From DSVZ01 sp964568145 (GTDB taxonomy: Bacteria > Verrucomicrobiota > Verrucomicrobiia > Limisphaerales > J093): a DNA stretch of 64,000 nt. Below are positions 25,569-34,047 of the stretch, in pieces (position 1 is the stretch's first letter; every line of letters starts with the position of its first letter). The stretch is from the NCBI GenBank assembly GCA_964568145.1, contig CAZMOZ010000009.1, forward strand, positions 117,207 through 181,206, written 5' to 3'. The notes under the pieces are model-generated. The model was not told where the DNA came from, did no database searches, and was given only the letters and a program-made list of their open reading frames with translations. Both the position numbers and the translations under genes were made by a program.

Positions 25569-26426
25569 GTGATGTCGGCACGCAAAACCAGCCCGAAGCA
25601 GGACCTCGCGCGGCTCGCCGAAGCCGAGCGCCGCCGGATTCTGCACCAGGACATCCTCGGCCAGAAGCCGGTGCATTTGTATCCGCTCGCCGAGGACGCC
25701 GCGGGCCGCGAACTCACGCGCTTCTCCCAGGAACTCTGGCGCATGCCGAACATGGAGGGCTACTTTGACCGCCGGCACCTGGCCAACCTCCGCCACCACC
25801 AGCACGAGGCCCAGCACGGCTTCGCCACCCTGGCCAGCGGCGGCGTGCTGGAGGTTCTCTCCATTCCCACGATGCCCGCGGAGGTCATGGGCTTCCACAT
25901 CTTCTCGGTGTTCGATCCCAAGGACGAATCGGACCGCGGCCACTTCATCGGCTACGCCGTCTGGTCGCTGGAAAAAGGGCATCACGCCGCGCACGACCGC
26001 GCCGAGGCGGTGCGAATGGCCTTCGACATTTTTCCACCGTACCGCGAGCAGCGCTATCGCAAGGTGCGCTTCACCAACCACGAGATCTATAACCTCTCCC
26101 GCCGCCTGCTCTACTGGTACAAGCCCCGGCGCTTCCTGGTGGACGCCCGCACACAGATCAGCCAGACCCGCACCGGCGACCCGCTCAAGCGCGCCGTCTA
26201 TTACCTCAAGCGCGGGTACTATCCGCCGGATCAGAAGACGCTGGCGGACGGCTGCCTGGTCCGGCTCGCGCAAGGCCGGCACCTCGGCGCGGCCACCATC
26301 CGCCGGCTGCTGCGCGCCTCGCGCTCACTGTTCTGGGTTTACCCCGTCGAGCACTACGCCAGCCGGGAGGGGGCTGACCGCGAGTTGCCCACCGCGGATG
26401 GACCCGAAAACCGAGGCTGGCCGTAG
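25569..26426 (+). CDS. Protein of unknown function ending in a repeat
   Basis: The 285-residue protein is not one I recognise. It is soluble, rich in arginine, histidine and aromatic residues, and has well-ordered stretches such as MGFHIFSVFDPKDESDRG, YAVWSLEKGHHAAHDRAEAV and LYWYKPRRFLVDARTQ. A weak resemblance to acyltransferase-like folds is possible but unproven. GTG at 25569 and ATG at 25572 are adjacent start choices. The last eight codons and the stop lie inside a palindromic element, so the native C-terminus has probably been replaced. Confidence 0.65.
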   Translation: MMSARKTSPKQDLARLAEAERRRILHQDILGQKPVHLYPLAEDAAGRELTRFSQELWRMPNMEGYFDRRHLANLRHHQHEAQHGFATLASGGVLEVLSIPTMPAEVMGFHIFSVFDPKDESDRGHFIGYAVWSLEKGHHAAHDRAEAVRMAFDIFPPYREQRYRKVRFTNHEIYNLSRRLLYWYKPRRFLVDARTQISQTRTGDPLKRAVYYLKRGYYPPDQKTLADGCLVRLAQGRHLGAATIRRLLRASRSLFWVYPVEHYASREGADRELPTADGPENRGWP

Positions 26427-26463
26427 CGCGGTGCGCCCCGCCTGCCAACTTCGGTTTTCGGGA
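26402..26463. repeat. Palindromic intergenic element, copy 4, overlapping a gene end
   Basis: The arms CCCGAAAACCGAGGCTGG and CCAACTTCGGTTTTCGGG flank the core. Codons for the last residues (PENRGWP) and the TAG stop of the upstream gene lie in the left arm and core. Confidence 0.8.
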
Positions 26464-27135
26464 TGGACCGGGCATGGCGCAGCCGCACCCAAAGACGGTG
26501 GCCGTAAAAAGACGCAACGCATCAGCCGGCCGCGGCTGCGGGCGGCAGGTGACCGCCCGGCGCGGGCTGATGGCCCGCTCCACTCAAAGGCAATTTTCAG
26601 ACACGCCCGGAGACCCAGCCCGGTTCATGCCGGTCGGCAAGACCGATTCGCGCTCTGACCCAGTTCGCGGCACTTTGCGGAATGCCTTTCGCTTTGAACC
26701 ACGCCGCGGACGAATCCCCGGCCCGAACTGCTTCCAGGCGGCATGGCCTTCGCGCCGGCGTGCTTTGCCTGCCCGCCGGCGCGGTGGCCTGGCAGCTTTA
26801 TGATCGGCACGGCCTGCCGACCCCCGTGAAAGGCCGCGCGGACGGTTTGCCGGTGTGGAGCCTGGTCGCCGCCTTTGCGCAATCCGACGGCCGCTTGGTG
26901 CTGATCTTCTGAACTGCGGAACTGGACTGAAGCTCGCACCAACGGGCGCGGCCTGCGGCCGCGAAGTCCGAAGTGCGAAGTCGAACGCTGGCATCTGGCA
27001 TCTGGTGTCCGGCATCCGTTTTCAACGAACCCAGAACCCAGAACCCCAATAGCAGGACTCGACCGAGACTCGCCTCACGGCGTCAAGGCTGGACTGGCAG
27101 GACGTTCCTGCGCGGCCGGCCGGGCGGAATTCCCG
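26427..27135. other. Long gap without a convincing gene
   Basis: About 700 bases hold the right half of element copy 4 and the compound heptad array near the right end. One open frame at 26682-26912 has a protein-like C-terminal half (AWQLYDRHGLPTPVKG) but no start region or family that I can support. It may be a gene relic. Confidence 0.4.
26963..27047. repeat. Compound 7-base periodic array
   Basis: Twelve consecutive heptamers keep one register but change sequence in three blocks: GAAGTCC-type, GCATCTG/GCATCCG-type, and AGAACCC-type. It is the longest array of this kind in the window. The first two blocks and the GC-rich sequence before them resemble the reverse complement of 8527-8625. 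Confidence 0.75.
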
Positions 27136-27204
27136 TTGCGTTCCGCCGTCCGCGAGGCACGATTTTGCGCGCCGCAACTTTCCAATGCGGCTTCTCCCGA
27201 AACC

Positions 27205-28923
27205 GTGGACAGACCTTCGGCATTTGCGTTTCGCCCCCGCTTGTGGAGCACGTTGCGTGGCTACTCGCGGGCGGATTTCGGCCGCGACCTCGTGGCCGGT
27301 GTGACGGTCGGCGTGGTGGCCCTGCCTTTGGCCATGGCCTTCGCCATCGCCTCGGGCACCGACCCCGCGCGCGGCATTTACACGGCCATCGTGGCGGGTT
27401 TCCTGGTTTCTGCGCTGGGCGGCTCGCGCGTCCAGATCGGCGGCCCCACCGGGGCGTTTGTCGCCATCGTGTACGGCATCATCGCGCAACACGGCCTGGA
27501 CCAGCTCATCCTCTGCACCGCCATGGCGGGCGTGATCCTGGTGCTCATGGGCGCGACCCGCATGGGCACGATGATCAAGTACATCCCGTACCCGGTGACC
27601 ACCGGCTTCACCTGCGGGATCGCCGTGCTCATCTTCAGCACGCAGATCAAGGACTTCCTCGGGCTGCAAACCGGGGCGCTGCCGGCGGATTTCCCCGGCA
27701 AGATGCGCGTGCTGGGCCTGAGCCTGTCCACGGTGAACTGGCCCGCGACCGCGCTGGCCGCGGGGTCGCTCGGCTTGATTCTGGCGTGGCCCGACCGGCT
27801 GGCGCGCTGGGTGCCGGGCACGCTGGTGGCCCTGGCCGCGGGCGCGGTGCTGGTCGCGGGGTTCGACGCCGGCTCCCGCTGGGGACTCGAGACCATCGGC
27901 TCGCGTTTCGGCGGCATCCCGCAAAGCCTGCCCGCGCCGCACGGGCCGGCCTTCAACTGGAGCGCGCTGCCCGAACTCATCCGGCCGGCCACCACCATCG
28001 CCGTGCTGGCGGCCATCGAATCGCTGCTTTGCGCGGTGGTGGCGGACGGCATGATCGAGGACCGGCATGATCCCAACCAGGAATTGATGGCGCAGGGCCT
28101 GGCCAACCTCGGCGCGGCGTGTTTCGGCGGCATCCCCGCCACCGGCGCCATCGCCCGCACCGCCACGAACGTGAAGAACGGCGCGCGCACGCCCGTGGCG
28201 GGGCTGGTTCACGCCGGCACGCTGCTGGCCATCGTGCTGGTGGCGGCGCCGCTGGCGAAACACGTCCCGCTGGCCACGCTCAGCGCCATCCTGGTCGTCA
28301 CCGCCTGGCGCATGGGCGAATGGCACCAGTTCACCCGCCTGCGTCGCTGGCCGCGCAGCGACGCGCTGGTGTTTCTCACCGCCTTCAGCCTCACCGTGCT
28401 GGTGGACCTGACCGTGGCCGTCGAGGTCGGCATGGTGCTGGCCGCCATCGTCTTCATCAAACGGGTGTCCGAGACCACCCAGATCACCGCCGTGGACGAA
28501 CGCAGCGAGACCGAGGGCCCGCAGCATTCCATCGTCGGCAAGGCGGTGCCCGAGGGGGTGATGATCTACCGCATCTTCGGCGCCTTCCTGTTCGGCGCCG
28601 CGGACAAGCTGGAAACCGCGCTCCACCGCGCCCAGCAGGAGCCGCGGGTGCTGATCCTGCGCATGCGCAAGGTGCTGGCCATGGACGCCACCGGCTTGAA
28701 CGCGCTGGAGGATTTGCTCGACAAGCTGCTCGCCAAGGGCCGCCACCTCGTGCTCAGCGGACCGCACACCCAGCCGCTCATGCTCATGAGCCGGGCCGGT
28801 TTCCTGGACCGCCTGGGCCGCGAAAACGTGTGCGAGAACATTGACGCCGCCCTGGCGCGCGCCCGCGAGCTGTTGAACCTTCCGGCCGCGTCGCCCGCTC
28901 CGCCCAGCGCCAGCCCCCAATAG
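27205..28923 (+). CDS. SulP-family anion transporter with STAS domain
   Basis: The 572-residue inner-membrane protein has the SulP layout: YSRADFGRDLVAGVTVGVVALPLAMAFAIASG at the start spans the first segment, then about ten to twelve hydrophobic segments, and a STAS domain over about the last 110 residues (VMIYRIFGAFLFGAADKLE; LRMRKVLAMDATGLNALEDL). SulP proteins move sulfate, bicarbonate or other anions; the substrate cannot be told here. I chose the GTG at 27205, which gives a family-like N-terminus. A TTG at 27136 would add 23 residues. Confidence 0.92.
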   Translation: MDRPSAFAFRPRLWSTLRGYSRADFGRDLVAGVTVGVVALPLAMAFAIASGTDPARGIYTAIVAGFLVSALGGSRVQIGGPTGAFVAIVYGIIAQHGLDQLILCTAMAGVILVLMGATRMGTMIKYIPYPVTTGFTCGIAVLIFSTQIKDFLGLQTGALPADFPGKMRVLGLSLSTVNWPATALAAGSLGLILAWPDRLARWVPGTLVALAAGAVLVAGFDAGSRWGLETIGSRFGGIPQSLPAPHGPAFNWSALPELIRPATTIAVLAAIESLLCAVVADGMIEDRHDPNQELMAQGLANLGAACFGGIPATGAIARTATNVKNGARTPVAGLVHAGTLLAIVLVAAPLAKHVPLATLSAILVVTAWRMGEWHQFTRLRRWPRSDALVFLTAFSLTVLVDLTVAVEVGMVLAAIVFIKRVSETTQITAVDERSETEGPQHSIVGKAVPEGVMIYRIFGAFLFGAADKLETALHRAQQEPRVLILRMRKVLAMDATGLNALEDLLDKLLAKGRHLVLSGPHTQPLMLMSRAGFLDRLGRENVCENIDAALARARELLNLPAASPAPPSASPQ

Positions 28924-29010
28924 CCAACTGGAGCTGGACTCCGGCTGGGACAATCAAGGGGGGCGTCCGCTCGCGGTCTGCATTTCCGCGGAGCCGCTCC
29001 CTGGCCATCA

Positions 29011-29077
29011 ACTCGAAAATTGGAGTCGGCCATAGTGCGGTGCGTCCCGCCCGACTGACTTCGGTTTTCGGGATCAA
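29011..29077. repeat. Palindromic intergenic element, copy 5
   Basis: The left arm is diverged (CTCGAAAATTGGAGTCGGCC) and the right arm is close to consensus (GACTTCGGTTTTCGGGA). It lies about 90 bases after the SulP transporter stop. Confidence 0.65.
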
Positions 29078-29131
29078 CTGAGCAAGAATTCGAAAGTCCG
29101 GTCCGGGGCCGCTCGCTAGCGTGGCCGCCGT

Positions 29132-29515
29132 ATGAGTGGACATGACTGCATTTCGACGGCTCCGACGCTGCGGAGGCACGGATTGGGACACCCGGTCTTG
29201 CCTGTCCCGCGAGCGCCGGCCAGACGCAAACCCGACACCAGCCCGGGCTTCACGCGGAACCTGCGAGCTTCGCGGGTGGTATCATCGGACAGAGCCGCTC
29301 GCTCCCAATCACGGCCGGGCACCAGCGTCTTTCTCAAAAGGGGCAAGCTGACCGCGTGGGCGGAAGGGCTGTGTTATCTGCTGCTGGCGGCGGCCTGCCT
29401 GTGGGCCATCGGTCTGACAGGAAGCGAAATCGCCCGGTCCGCCGGCCCGAGTCCGGCCGCGTGGGCGCTCGGCACACCGCCGGCCTCCAGCCAGATGGAC
29501 GCGGGGGCGCCGTGA
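29132..29515 (+). CDS. Possible small membrane protein
   Basis: This open frame gives 127 residues from an ATG. The first half is arginine-rich and looks non-coding. The second half has one clear hydrophobic segment (WAEGLCYLLLAAACLWAIGL) followed by a short polar tail. It could be a real small membrane protein starting downstream at a non-ATG codon, or a chance frame. It lies upstream of the AraC-type regulator. Confidence 0.28.
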   Translation: MSGHDCISTAPTLRRHGLGHPVLPVPRAPARRKPDTSPGFTRNLRASRVVSSDRAARSQSRPGTSVFLKRGKLTAWAEGLCYLLLAAACLWAIGLTGSEIARSAGPSPAAWALGTPPASSQMDAGAP

Positions 29516-29767
29516 GCCGCGGGACGATTCGGCGTCGCGACTTGCGGTCCGCGGGTGCGAAGGCTACGGGTTGACGACCGCTGGTTGAAGCCGGGGACCG
29601 AGGCGCAGCGACGAGGTTGGCGGGTGGCGCCTTGCGTGGGCGTGGTCGTCCCCGCCACGTTCGCAGGCGAGGTCGCCTGCGCCATTTTGCGAGGCGGGTC
29701 GTCCGCCCCGCTGCAACCTTCGGTTTTCCTGCCAGGGCAAGGGCAGGCTGACCGGTCAGTTCATCAC

Positions 29768-30664
29768 GTGCCGCAACAGTTTCACCTGCGCGGGCAGTAT
29801 CGGAGCCGGATCGTGACGATCCGGGACGTGCGCTGCCGCCCCGGCCACGCGGAGCCCAGCGGCGAGGAGACGTCGCCGGTCCACGCGCTGATCTTCGCGC
29901 GCGCGGGGATGTACCTGAAGCAACTGGGTTCGCAGACGATGGTCGCCGACGCGAACCACGTACTGTTCGAAAACCCGGGCGACGCGTACCGCATCCGGCA
30001 TCCGTCCGGCGCGGGCGACGACTGCACGGTGTTCGCGTTTTCGCGCCCGGTGGTGCTGGAGGCGGCGGAGGGCCTGGACCCGCGGGCGCGCGAACGCGGG
30101 CGCTGGGATTTTCCGGCGCCGCACGCGCTGGTGAGCACGACGAGCTGCCTGCTGCAACATGAACTGGCGCGCGCGCTTCACGACGGCGCGCCGGACCCGG
30201 TGGCCCTCGATGAATGCGCGCTCGAACTGCTTCGAAGCGCACTCGGCAGCCTGCGCGCGGACCGCCGCCCGGCCACGCGACGGGAGGAAGTCACGGCGGA
30301 GGTTCATCGCCAGCAGGCCAGCGCCGTGAAGGAACTTCTCAACCGTCACCTGGGCGAGCCGCTGACGCTCGCGGACATCGCGGAGCGCGTGCATGTGTCG
30401 GCGTTCCACCTGGCGCGGGTATTTCGCCGGCAGGCGGGCGTGCCCATCCACGTTTATCTGCGCCGGCTCCGGCTGCGCGCCGCGCTCGAACGGCTGGCGG
30501 ACGGCGAGGAGGACCTGACGCGACTGGGGCTGGAGCTGGGATTCGCCAGCCACAGCCACTTCACGGAATCGTTCCGCCGCGAATTTGGCGCGCCGCCCTC
30601 GGAGATTCGCCGCCGCTGGCGCCTGCGCCAGATGCGGGAAGCGGGCCGGCGGCTGGCCGTCTGA
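29768..30664 (+). CDS. AraC-family transcriptional regulator
   Basis: The 298-residue protein has an N-terminal cupin-like sensor part (about residues 1-150) and a C-terminal AraC DNA-binding domain. Two helix-turn-helix units are visible: LTLADIAERVHVSAFHLARVFRRQ and LTRLGLELGFASHSHFTESF, then the FGAPPSEIRRRW end motif. I chose the GTG at 29768, since the upstream open frame does not resemble protein. It is convergent with the PEP-CTERM gene and may control nearby carbohydrate genes; no binding site was identified. Confidence 0.88.
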   Translation: MPQQFHLRGQYRSRIVTIRDVRCRPGHAEPSGEETSPVHALIFARAGMYLKQLGSQTMVADANHVLFENPGDAYRIRHPSGAGDDCTVFAFSRPVVLEAAEGLDPRARERGRWDFPAPHALVSTTSCLLQHELARALHDGAPDPVALDECALELLRSALGSLRADRRPATRREEVTAEVHRQQASAVKELLNRHLGEPLTLADIAERVHVSAFHLARVFRRQAGVPIHVYLRRLRLRAALERLADGEEDLTRLGLELGFASHSHFTESFRREFGAPPSEIRRRWRLRQMREAGRRLAV

Positions 30665-30688
30665 GCGGCACATGGCCGGGTTGACGCC

Positions 30689-31391
30689 TTACCGGCGCAG
30701 CCTTCTTCGCAAAACGCCCATGCCCACCGCGGTCAAACCCAGCACGACGGCTTGCGCGGCGGTGGACGCCTCGGGCACGAGCGCCCGGATGTTGTCCACG
30801 CCCAACTGCGCGACGATTTCCCCGCCGGGAAAGGCCGGATCAACGCTGTGATACAGGCGCAACTCGGTCGCCGTGGTCAGCGCGGCGTTCGCGCTGCCCC
30901 GTTCGGCGGTCAGATCCGTCGGGGAGATGGGGAACACGACGCGCGTCCAGCCCCCACCGGCGGGAAACAGCCGGGGAACCGTGGAAAAAGCCACGTCGGT
31001 AGGCGGCCCGCCGAGCGGGTTCGCGATCAGCAGCCGCAAGGCCAGATCGGAGCCGCCGAAGTTGCGCAGGTCCATCTGGATCGCGCCCACACCCGCAGCC
31101 GGGTAGTCGCCCGCCCACTGGGCCAGGTTGAGCACGGAAAGCCTGCTGCCAGCCCCCCCCGCCGCCCACCGACGCGAGGAGCAGGAAGTTGTCATCGGCG
31201 CCGCCGGGGCCGCCGGTGGGGATGTTGAGCGGCGGCGCGGGATGCGGCGCGCCGAGCAAGCCGACCACCCAGCCTTGCGTGGTGCCGTCCTCGAACGTGT
31301 CCGTCTGGCCGAGTATGACGCCGAGCGTGCGCGGCGCCTCGGCGAGGCCGAGCAGAAGCGTGGCGGTCAGGATCAGGGGTTTTGTCTTCAT
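30689..31391 (-). pseudogene. PEP-CTERM secreted protein, frameshifted at a G8 tract
   Basis: The 5' part encodes a signal peptide (MKTKPLILTATLLLGLAEA) and DTFEDGTTQGWVVG up to a run of glycines. The 3' part, in another frame, gives AGSRLSVLNLAQWAGDYPAAG, a beta-rich domain and a C-terminal PEP-CTERM signal: VPEAST, a hydrophobic helix, then RRRLRR. The frames join at eight Cs on the plus strand (31153-31160). Seven would restore one continuous protein of about 233 residues. It may be a sequencing error, a recent mutation or a phase-variable switch. The intact protein would be exported and sorted by exosortase. Confidence 0.8.
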
Positions 31392-31460
31392 GGGGTCTTT
31401 GTCGGGTGAATGCGCCTGCGGTGGTCAAAACCGCGCTGAGCGATCCTGCCCCGCGCCAAA

Positions 31461-31495
31461 GGTCGTTGGTTAACGTTCAAGGTTGACGGTTGAAC
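31461..31495. repeat. 7-base periodic array
   Basis: Five heptamers of the GGTTNAC/GTTGACG type follow in register: GGTCGTT, GGTTAAC, GTTCAAG, GTTGACG, GTTGAAC. It lies upstream of the PEP-CTERM gene and beyond the 3' end of the GH172 gene. Confidence 0.6.
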
Positions 31496-31591
31496 TGATC
31501 GCCGACTTTACGTCGCCCTGGCGGCTTGTCCAATGGGGCGGGTGAGTGCCAGGCCGCCGCAGCCAGACCAGCCCCGGCAGGCTGCCCCGCC

Positions 31592-33613
31592 TCACGGCGC
31601 CGGCGCCAGCCGCACGTAGTCCAGGCCGAACATGTAACTCTTCACGGCCTTTTCGTTGGCGCCCATGATCTCGATGCCCAGCTTGTGATCGCCGGCGGTC
31701 AGTTCGTGTGTGCCCAGGTCAAGTTCGCCGGTGGACACCACGCCGTCGTTGAAGAGGTCCAGCGTGGTCAGTTCGCGGCCGTCGAGCGTGAGCTTCACGA
31801 TGCCGTAGTCCACCGCCTTGGTCAGCGCCGCCAGCAGCTTGTACCGGCCGGCCGGCCCGGCGGGCAGGGCGAGTTCGAGCTTGTCGCCCGGCTTGGCTTC
31901 GATCCACCAGAGGTGGGCATCGCCGCTCCACCGGCCCTCGAAGCCGCTCAGGTCCTGCTCGTGCGGGTTGCCGCCGGTCTTGGAGAGAATCCTCAGCCGC
32001 TCGCCCTCGAGGGCGCCCTGGACCTTGAAAGTCTGGAGCTCGGCGTCGTTCCAGTACCGGGTGCGCTCGCTGAGCGGGAGCGGCGGGTAAGGATCCCGGC
32101 CGCCCGGCGCGAGGTACCAGTACACCGTGCTGGCGTAAAGCGTGGGCCGGCTGTTCGGGAAGTACTTCTCGATCGCCGCCTCGAAGGACCGCTGGAACGG
32201 GATGTTGTCCGCGACGTGCCAGCGGTTCACGCAAACGTGGCCCTTGTTGTTCATCGAGATCGTCTGGTTGTGGTAGGCGTTCTGGAACAGCGTCGGGTTG
32301 CACCACGCGTAGCCAAAGTAGTCCTCCGAGCCGGTGCCGAGGGTCGAGGGGAACTTCTCGCCGTCCACCCAGAACTTCTCGTCGCCCTCGCCCCACCACG
32401 CGCCGCGCGGATTCCACACGTGCAGCATCACGCCCAGAAAGCGCCCGTGGCCTTCGGTCTGGAGCATCGTCCAGTCAATCTTCCACCGGTCGGGGTCTTC
32501 CGGCAGGAAGGCGTCGCGATGCCACTTGGCGTGGAAACGGCCGTAACGCGCAGGGTCGCCGGCCAGCGGCACGGTGACGATTTCGAGGTCCACCGTCCGG
32601 CTTTGCCGGCCGTCGTTTACGAGCGTGACGACGGCGGCCTTGGCGAATGGCATGAACCAGTGCGAGTACCAGACGCCGTCCTCGGTCAGCCCGCCGGGCA
32701 GGGACCGGTACGGATTCGCGCCGGCGGTTGTGCCAAAGAAATCCGCGAACGGCGCCCAGACGCCGGGCTGGGCCTCGCCGTCGAACTGGATTTGGATCGT
32801 CCACTCGCGGACGGCCACGCGGTCTTCGGGCTTGAAGGGCGGGTCCACCCGGGCGCGGATGGATTTGATGGCGCGCGGGCCGGTCAGGTTGAAGACGCAC
32901 GTGCCGCCGCCGCTGGCGGAAAGCTGCTGGCGCTTGACCGCCTCGCCCGGAGCCGGTGGCAGGCTGGGGCCGGGGTGGGCAAGCCGGGCGTTCGCGGCGT
33001 CGAGCGCGGCGTTTTCCTCGGCGCTGAGCTGGCGTTTGAAGGTCGGCACCCGCGTGCCTTTCGGGAAGGCGCTGTAAACGAACTGGTAGTATGCGCCCCA
33101 GCCTTTCTCCGCCACGATCTTGCAGGACTTCTGGTACGGGATGGGCGTGTAGTTGTTCCAGCCGAGCGCCACCGTGTGGACCAGCGCGCCGCGGGTGAAC
33201 GGCTCGTGCTTGCCGTCGAAGTAGCCCATGAACGGCAGGTCCACCGCCGGCTCGCTCGCGCCATCTAGGTAGATGCGCACGCGGCCTTCCTTGGGCGCCG
33301 CGGACCAGATGCGCCAGATGCAGCCCGGGCCTTCCATCTCGGCGAAGACAAACTGCCCGCCTTCCTTGCGGATGTAGCCGTCGCCGTCGCCGTTGGCGTC
33401 CCAGTTTAAGTACTTGCCGGTCGCGGCGTCGTACCGGCTGGCGCGATCGTAACTGGACCACTGCTCGCAACGCTCGCCGGGAGCGGGCAACACGGCCAGG
33501 CGCTCGAGATCGGTGAGGCGCCGGACGAGGTCCACGTAGGTCAAAGACTCGGCGGCGACGACGGTGAAGGAGGCCGCTAAGGTCAAAATCAGGCAGTCGG
33601 TGAAGGTTTTCAT
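31592..33613 (-). CDS. Secreted DUF2961 (GH172) glycoside hydrolase-like protein
   Basis: The 673-residue protein has a signal peptide (TDCLILTLAASFTVVAAES) and a DUF2961 domain over about residues 25-420. Recognisable parts are YDRASRYDAATGKYLNWDANGD, GCIWRIWSA, FFGTTAGANPYRSLP and LGTGSEDYFGYAWC, which holds the conserved acidic pair of the family. A C-terminal carbohydrate-binding-like beta domain follows (about 540-673). GH172 enzymes release fructofuranose or arabinofuranose units; the substrate here is not known. The ATG at 33613 starts the signal peptide. A structured leader with a terminator hairpin lies about 200 bases upstream. Confidence 0.88.
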   Translation of the reverse strand: MKTFTDCLILTLAASFTVVAAESLTYVDLVRRLTDLERLAVLPAPGERCEQWSSYDRASRYDAATGKYLNWDANGDGDGYIRKEGGQFVFAEMEGPGCIWRIWSAAPKEGRVRIYLDGASEPAVDLPFMGYFDGKHEPFTRGALVHTVALGWNNYTPIPYQKSCKIVAEKGWGAYYQFVYSAFPKGTRVPTFKRQLSAEENAALDAANARLAHPGPSLPPAPGEAVKRQQLSASGGGTCVFNLTGPRAIKSIRARVDPPFKPEDRVAVREWTIQIQFDGEAQPGVWAPFADFFGTTAGANPYRSLPGGLTEDGVWYSHWFMPFAKAAVVTLVNDGRQSRTVDLEIVTVPLAGDPARYGRFHAKWHRDAFLPEDPDRWKIDWTMLQTEGHGRFLGVMLHVWNPRGAWWGEGDEKFWVDGEKFPSTLGTGSEDYFGYAWCNPTLFQNAYHNQTISMNNKGHVCVNRWHVADNIPFQRSFEAAIEKYFPNSRPTLYASTVYWYLAPGGRDPYPPLPLSERTRYWNDAELQTFKVQGALEGERLRILSKTGGNPHEQDLSGFEGRWSGDAHLWWIEAKPGDKLELALPAGPAGRYKLLAALTKAVDYGIVKLTLDGRELTTLDLFNDGVVSTGELDLGTHELTAGDHKLGIEIMGANEKAVKSYMFGLDYVRLAPAP

Positions 33614-33727
33614 GGCGGCGTGGGTGGATTTTCTCACGCCGATTGAACGGCAGGACCCGCCGCCTTTCAAGCGCGGGGCGTCGGGGCGAATCTTGCGTGG
33701 GATTTTCCTCGCCGGATTCCCACACCT

Positions 33728-33773
33728 GCCCAGCGCCCCGCCCGGCGGATGCCCAGCGCCCCGCCCGGCGGAT
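33728..33773. repeat. 23-base tandem duplication
   Basis: The units 33728-33750 and 33751-33773 (beginning GCCCAGCGCC, ending GGCGGAT) are identical. The identity suggests a recent event. It lies between the GH172 start and the leader RNA candidate. Confidence 0.85.
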
Positions 33774-33817
33774 CATCTGGGCCGGGGCGCCTCCCGCAAG
33801 TCGCTGAATCCCAGTCC

Positions 33818-33850
33818 AAAAAAATCGGCGGGCACCTTTCGGTGCCCGCC
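33818..33850 (-). terminator. Rho-independent terminator in the GH172 leader
   Basis: A perfect ten-base-pair stem (33841-33850 with 33827-33836) has a four-base loop. It is followed on the minus strand by GA and seven Ts (33818-33824). It lies upstream of the GH172 start, so it would stop leader transcripts before the gene. Confidence 0.75.
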
Positions 33851-33952
33851 CAACCCAAACAACCAAACGAACCTCCTCTCCATCGGCTTCCAGCCGAAAG
33901 ATGCCTTCCCGACCTGCCGGCTTAGCGGGCTCCGGCCTGTGGTCGTAAAGGC
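33818..33952 (-). ncRNA. Structured leader RNA candidate
   Basis: On the minus strand, a stem joins 33941-33952 with 33903-33914 (five pairs, a 2x2 internal loop, five pairs). It encloses a second stem, 33932-33936 with 33916-33920. A hairpin follows (33892-33896 with 33884-33888), then an AGGAGG stretch (about 33873-33878) and a strong terminator. This layout resembles a riboswitch or attenuator ahead of the GH172 gene, or a free small RNA. Known riboswitch cores I checked by eye do not match. It is antisense to nothing obvious and is followed upstream by the divergent beta-CASP gene. Confidence 0.5.
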
Positions 33953-34047
33953 AATTAATAAGACGCGCCGCACGGTAAAAGTGTTCAAAAATGGCTTAAC
34001 CGGTTGCGGTCACCCCGCTTGCCTGCCAGATTGGCCCCGCCTGGTCG

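Noticed and set aside
26682..26912. Possible 76-codon gene
   Set aside because: The N-terminal half is not protein-like and no family is recognised; at most it is a relic.
26963..27047. CRISPR array
   Set aside because: The period is seven bases with no repeat-spacer alternation and no cas genes nearby.
33818..33952. Assignment of the leader RNA to c-di-GMP-I, cobalamin or SAM riboswitches
   Set aside because: None of the conserved cores (GCAAACC/GGGACGCAAAGCC, B12 box, SAM-I core) is present in either strand.
33773..33988. 71-codon minus-strand frame across the leader RNA
   Set aside because: It runs through the helices and the terminator hairpin and has no recognisable protein features; RNA structure explains the region better.
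33992..34009. Sigma-54-like match before the beta-CASP gene
   Set aside because: The spacing between GG and GC is eleven bases rather than ten.
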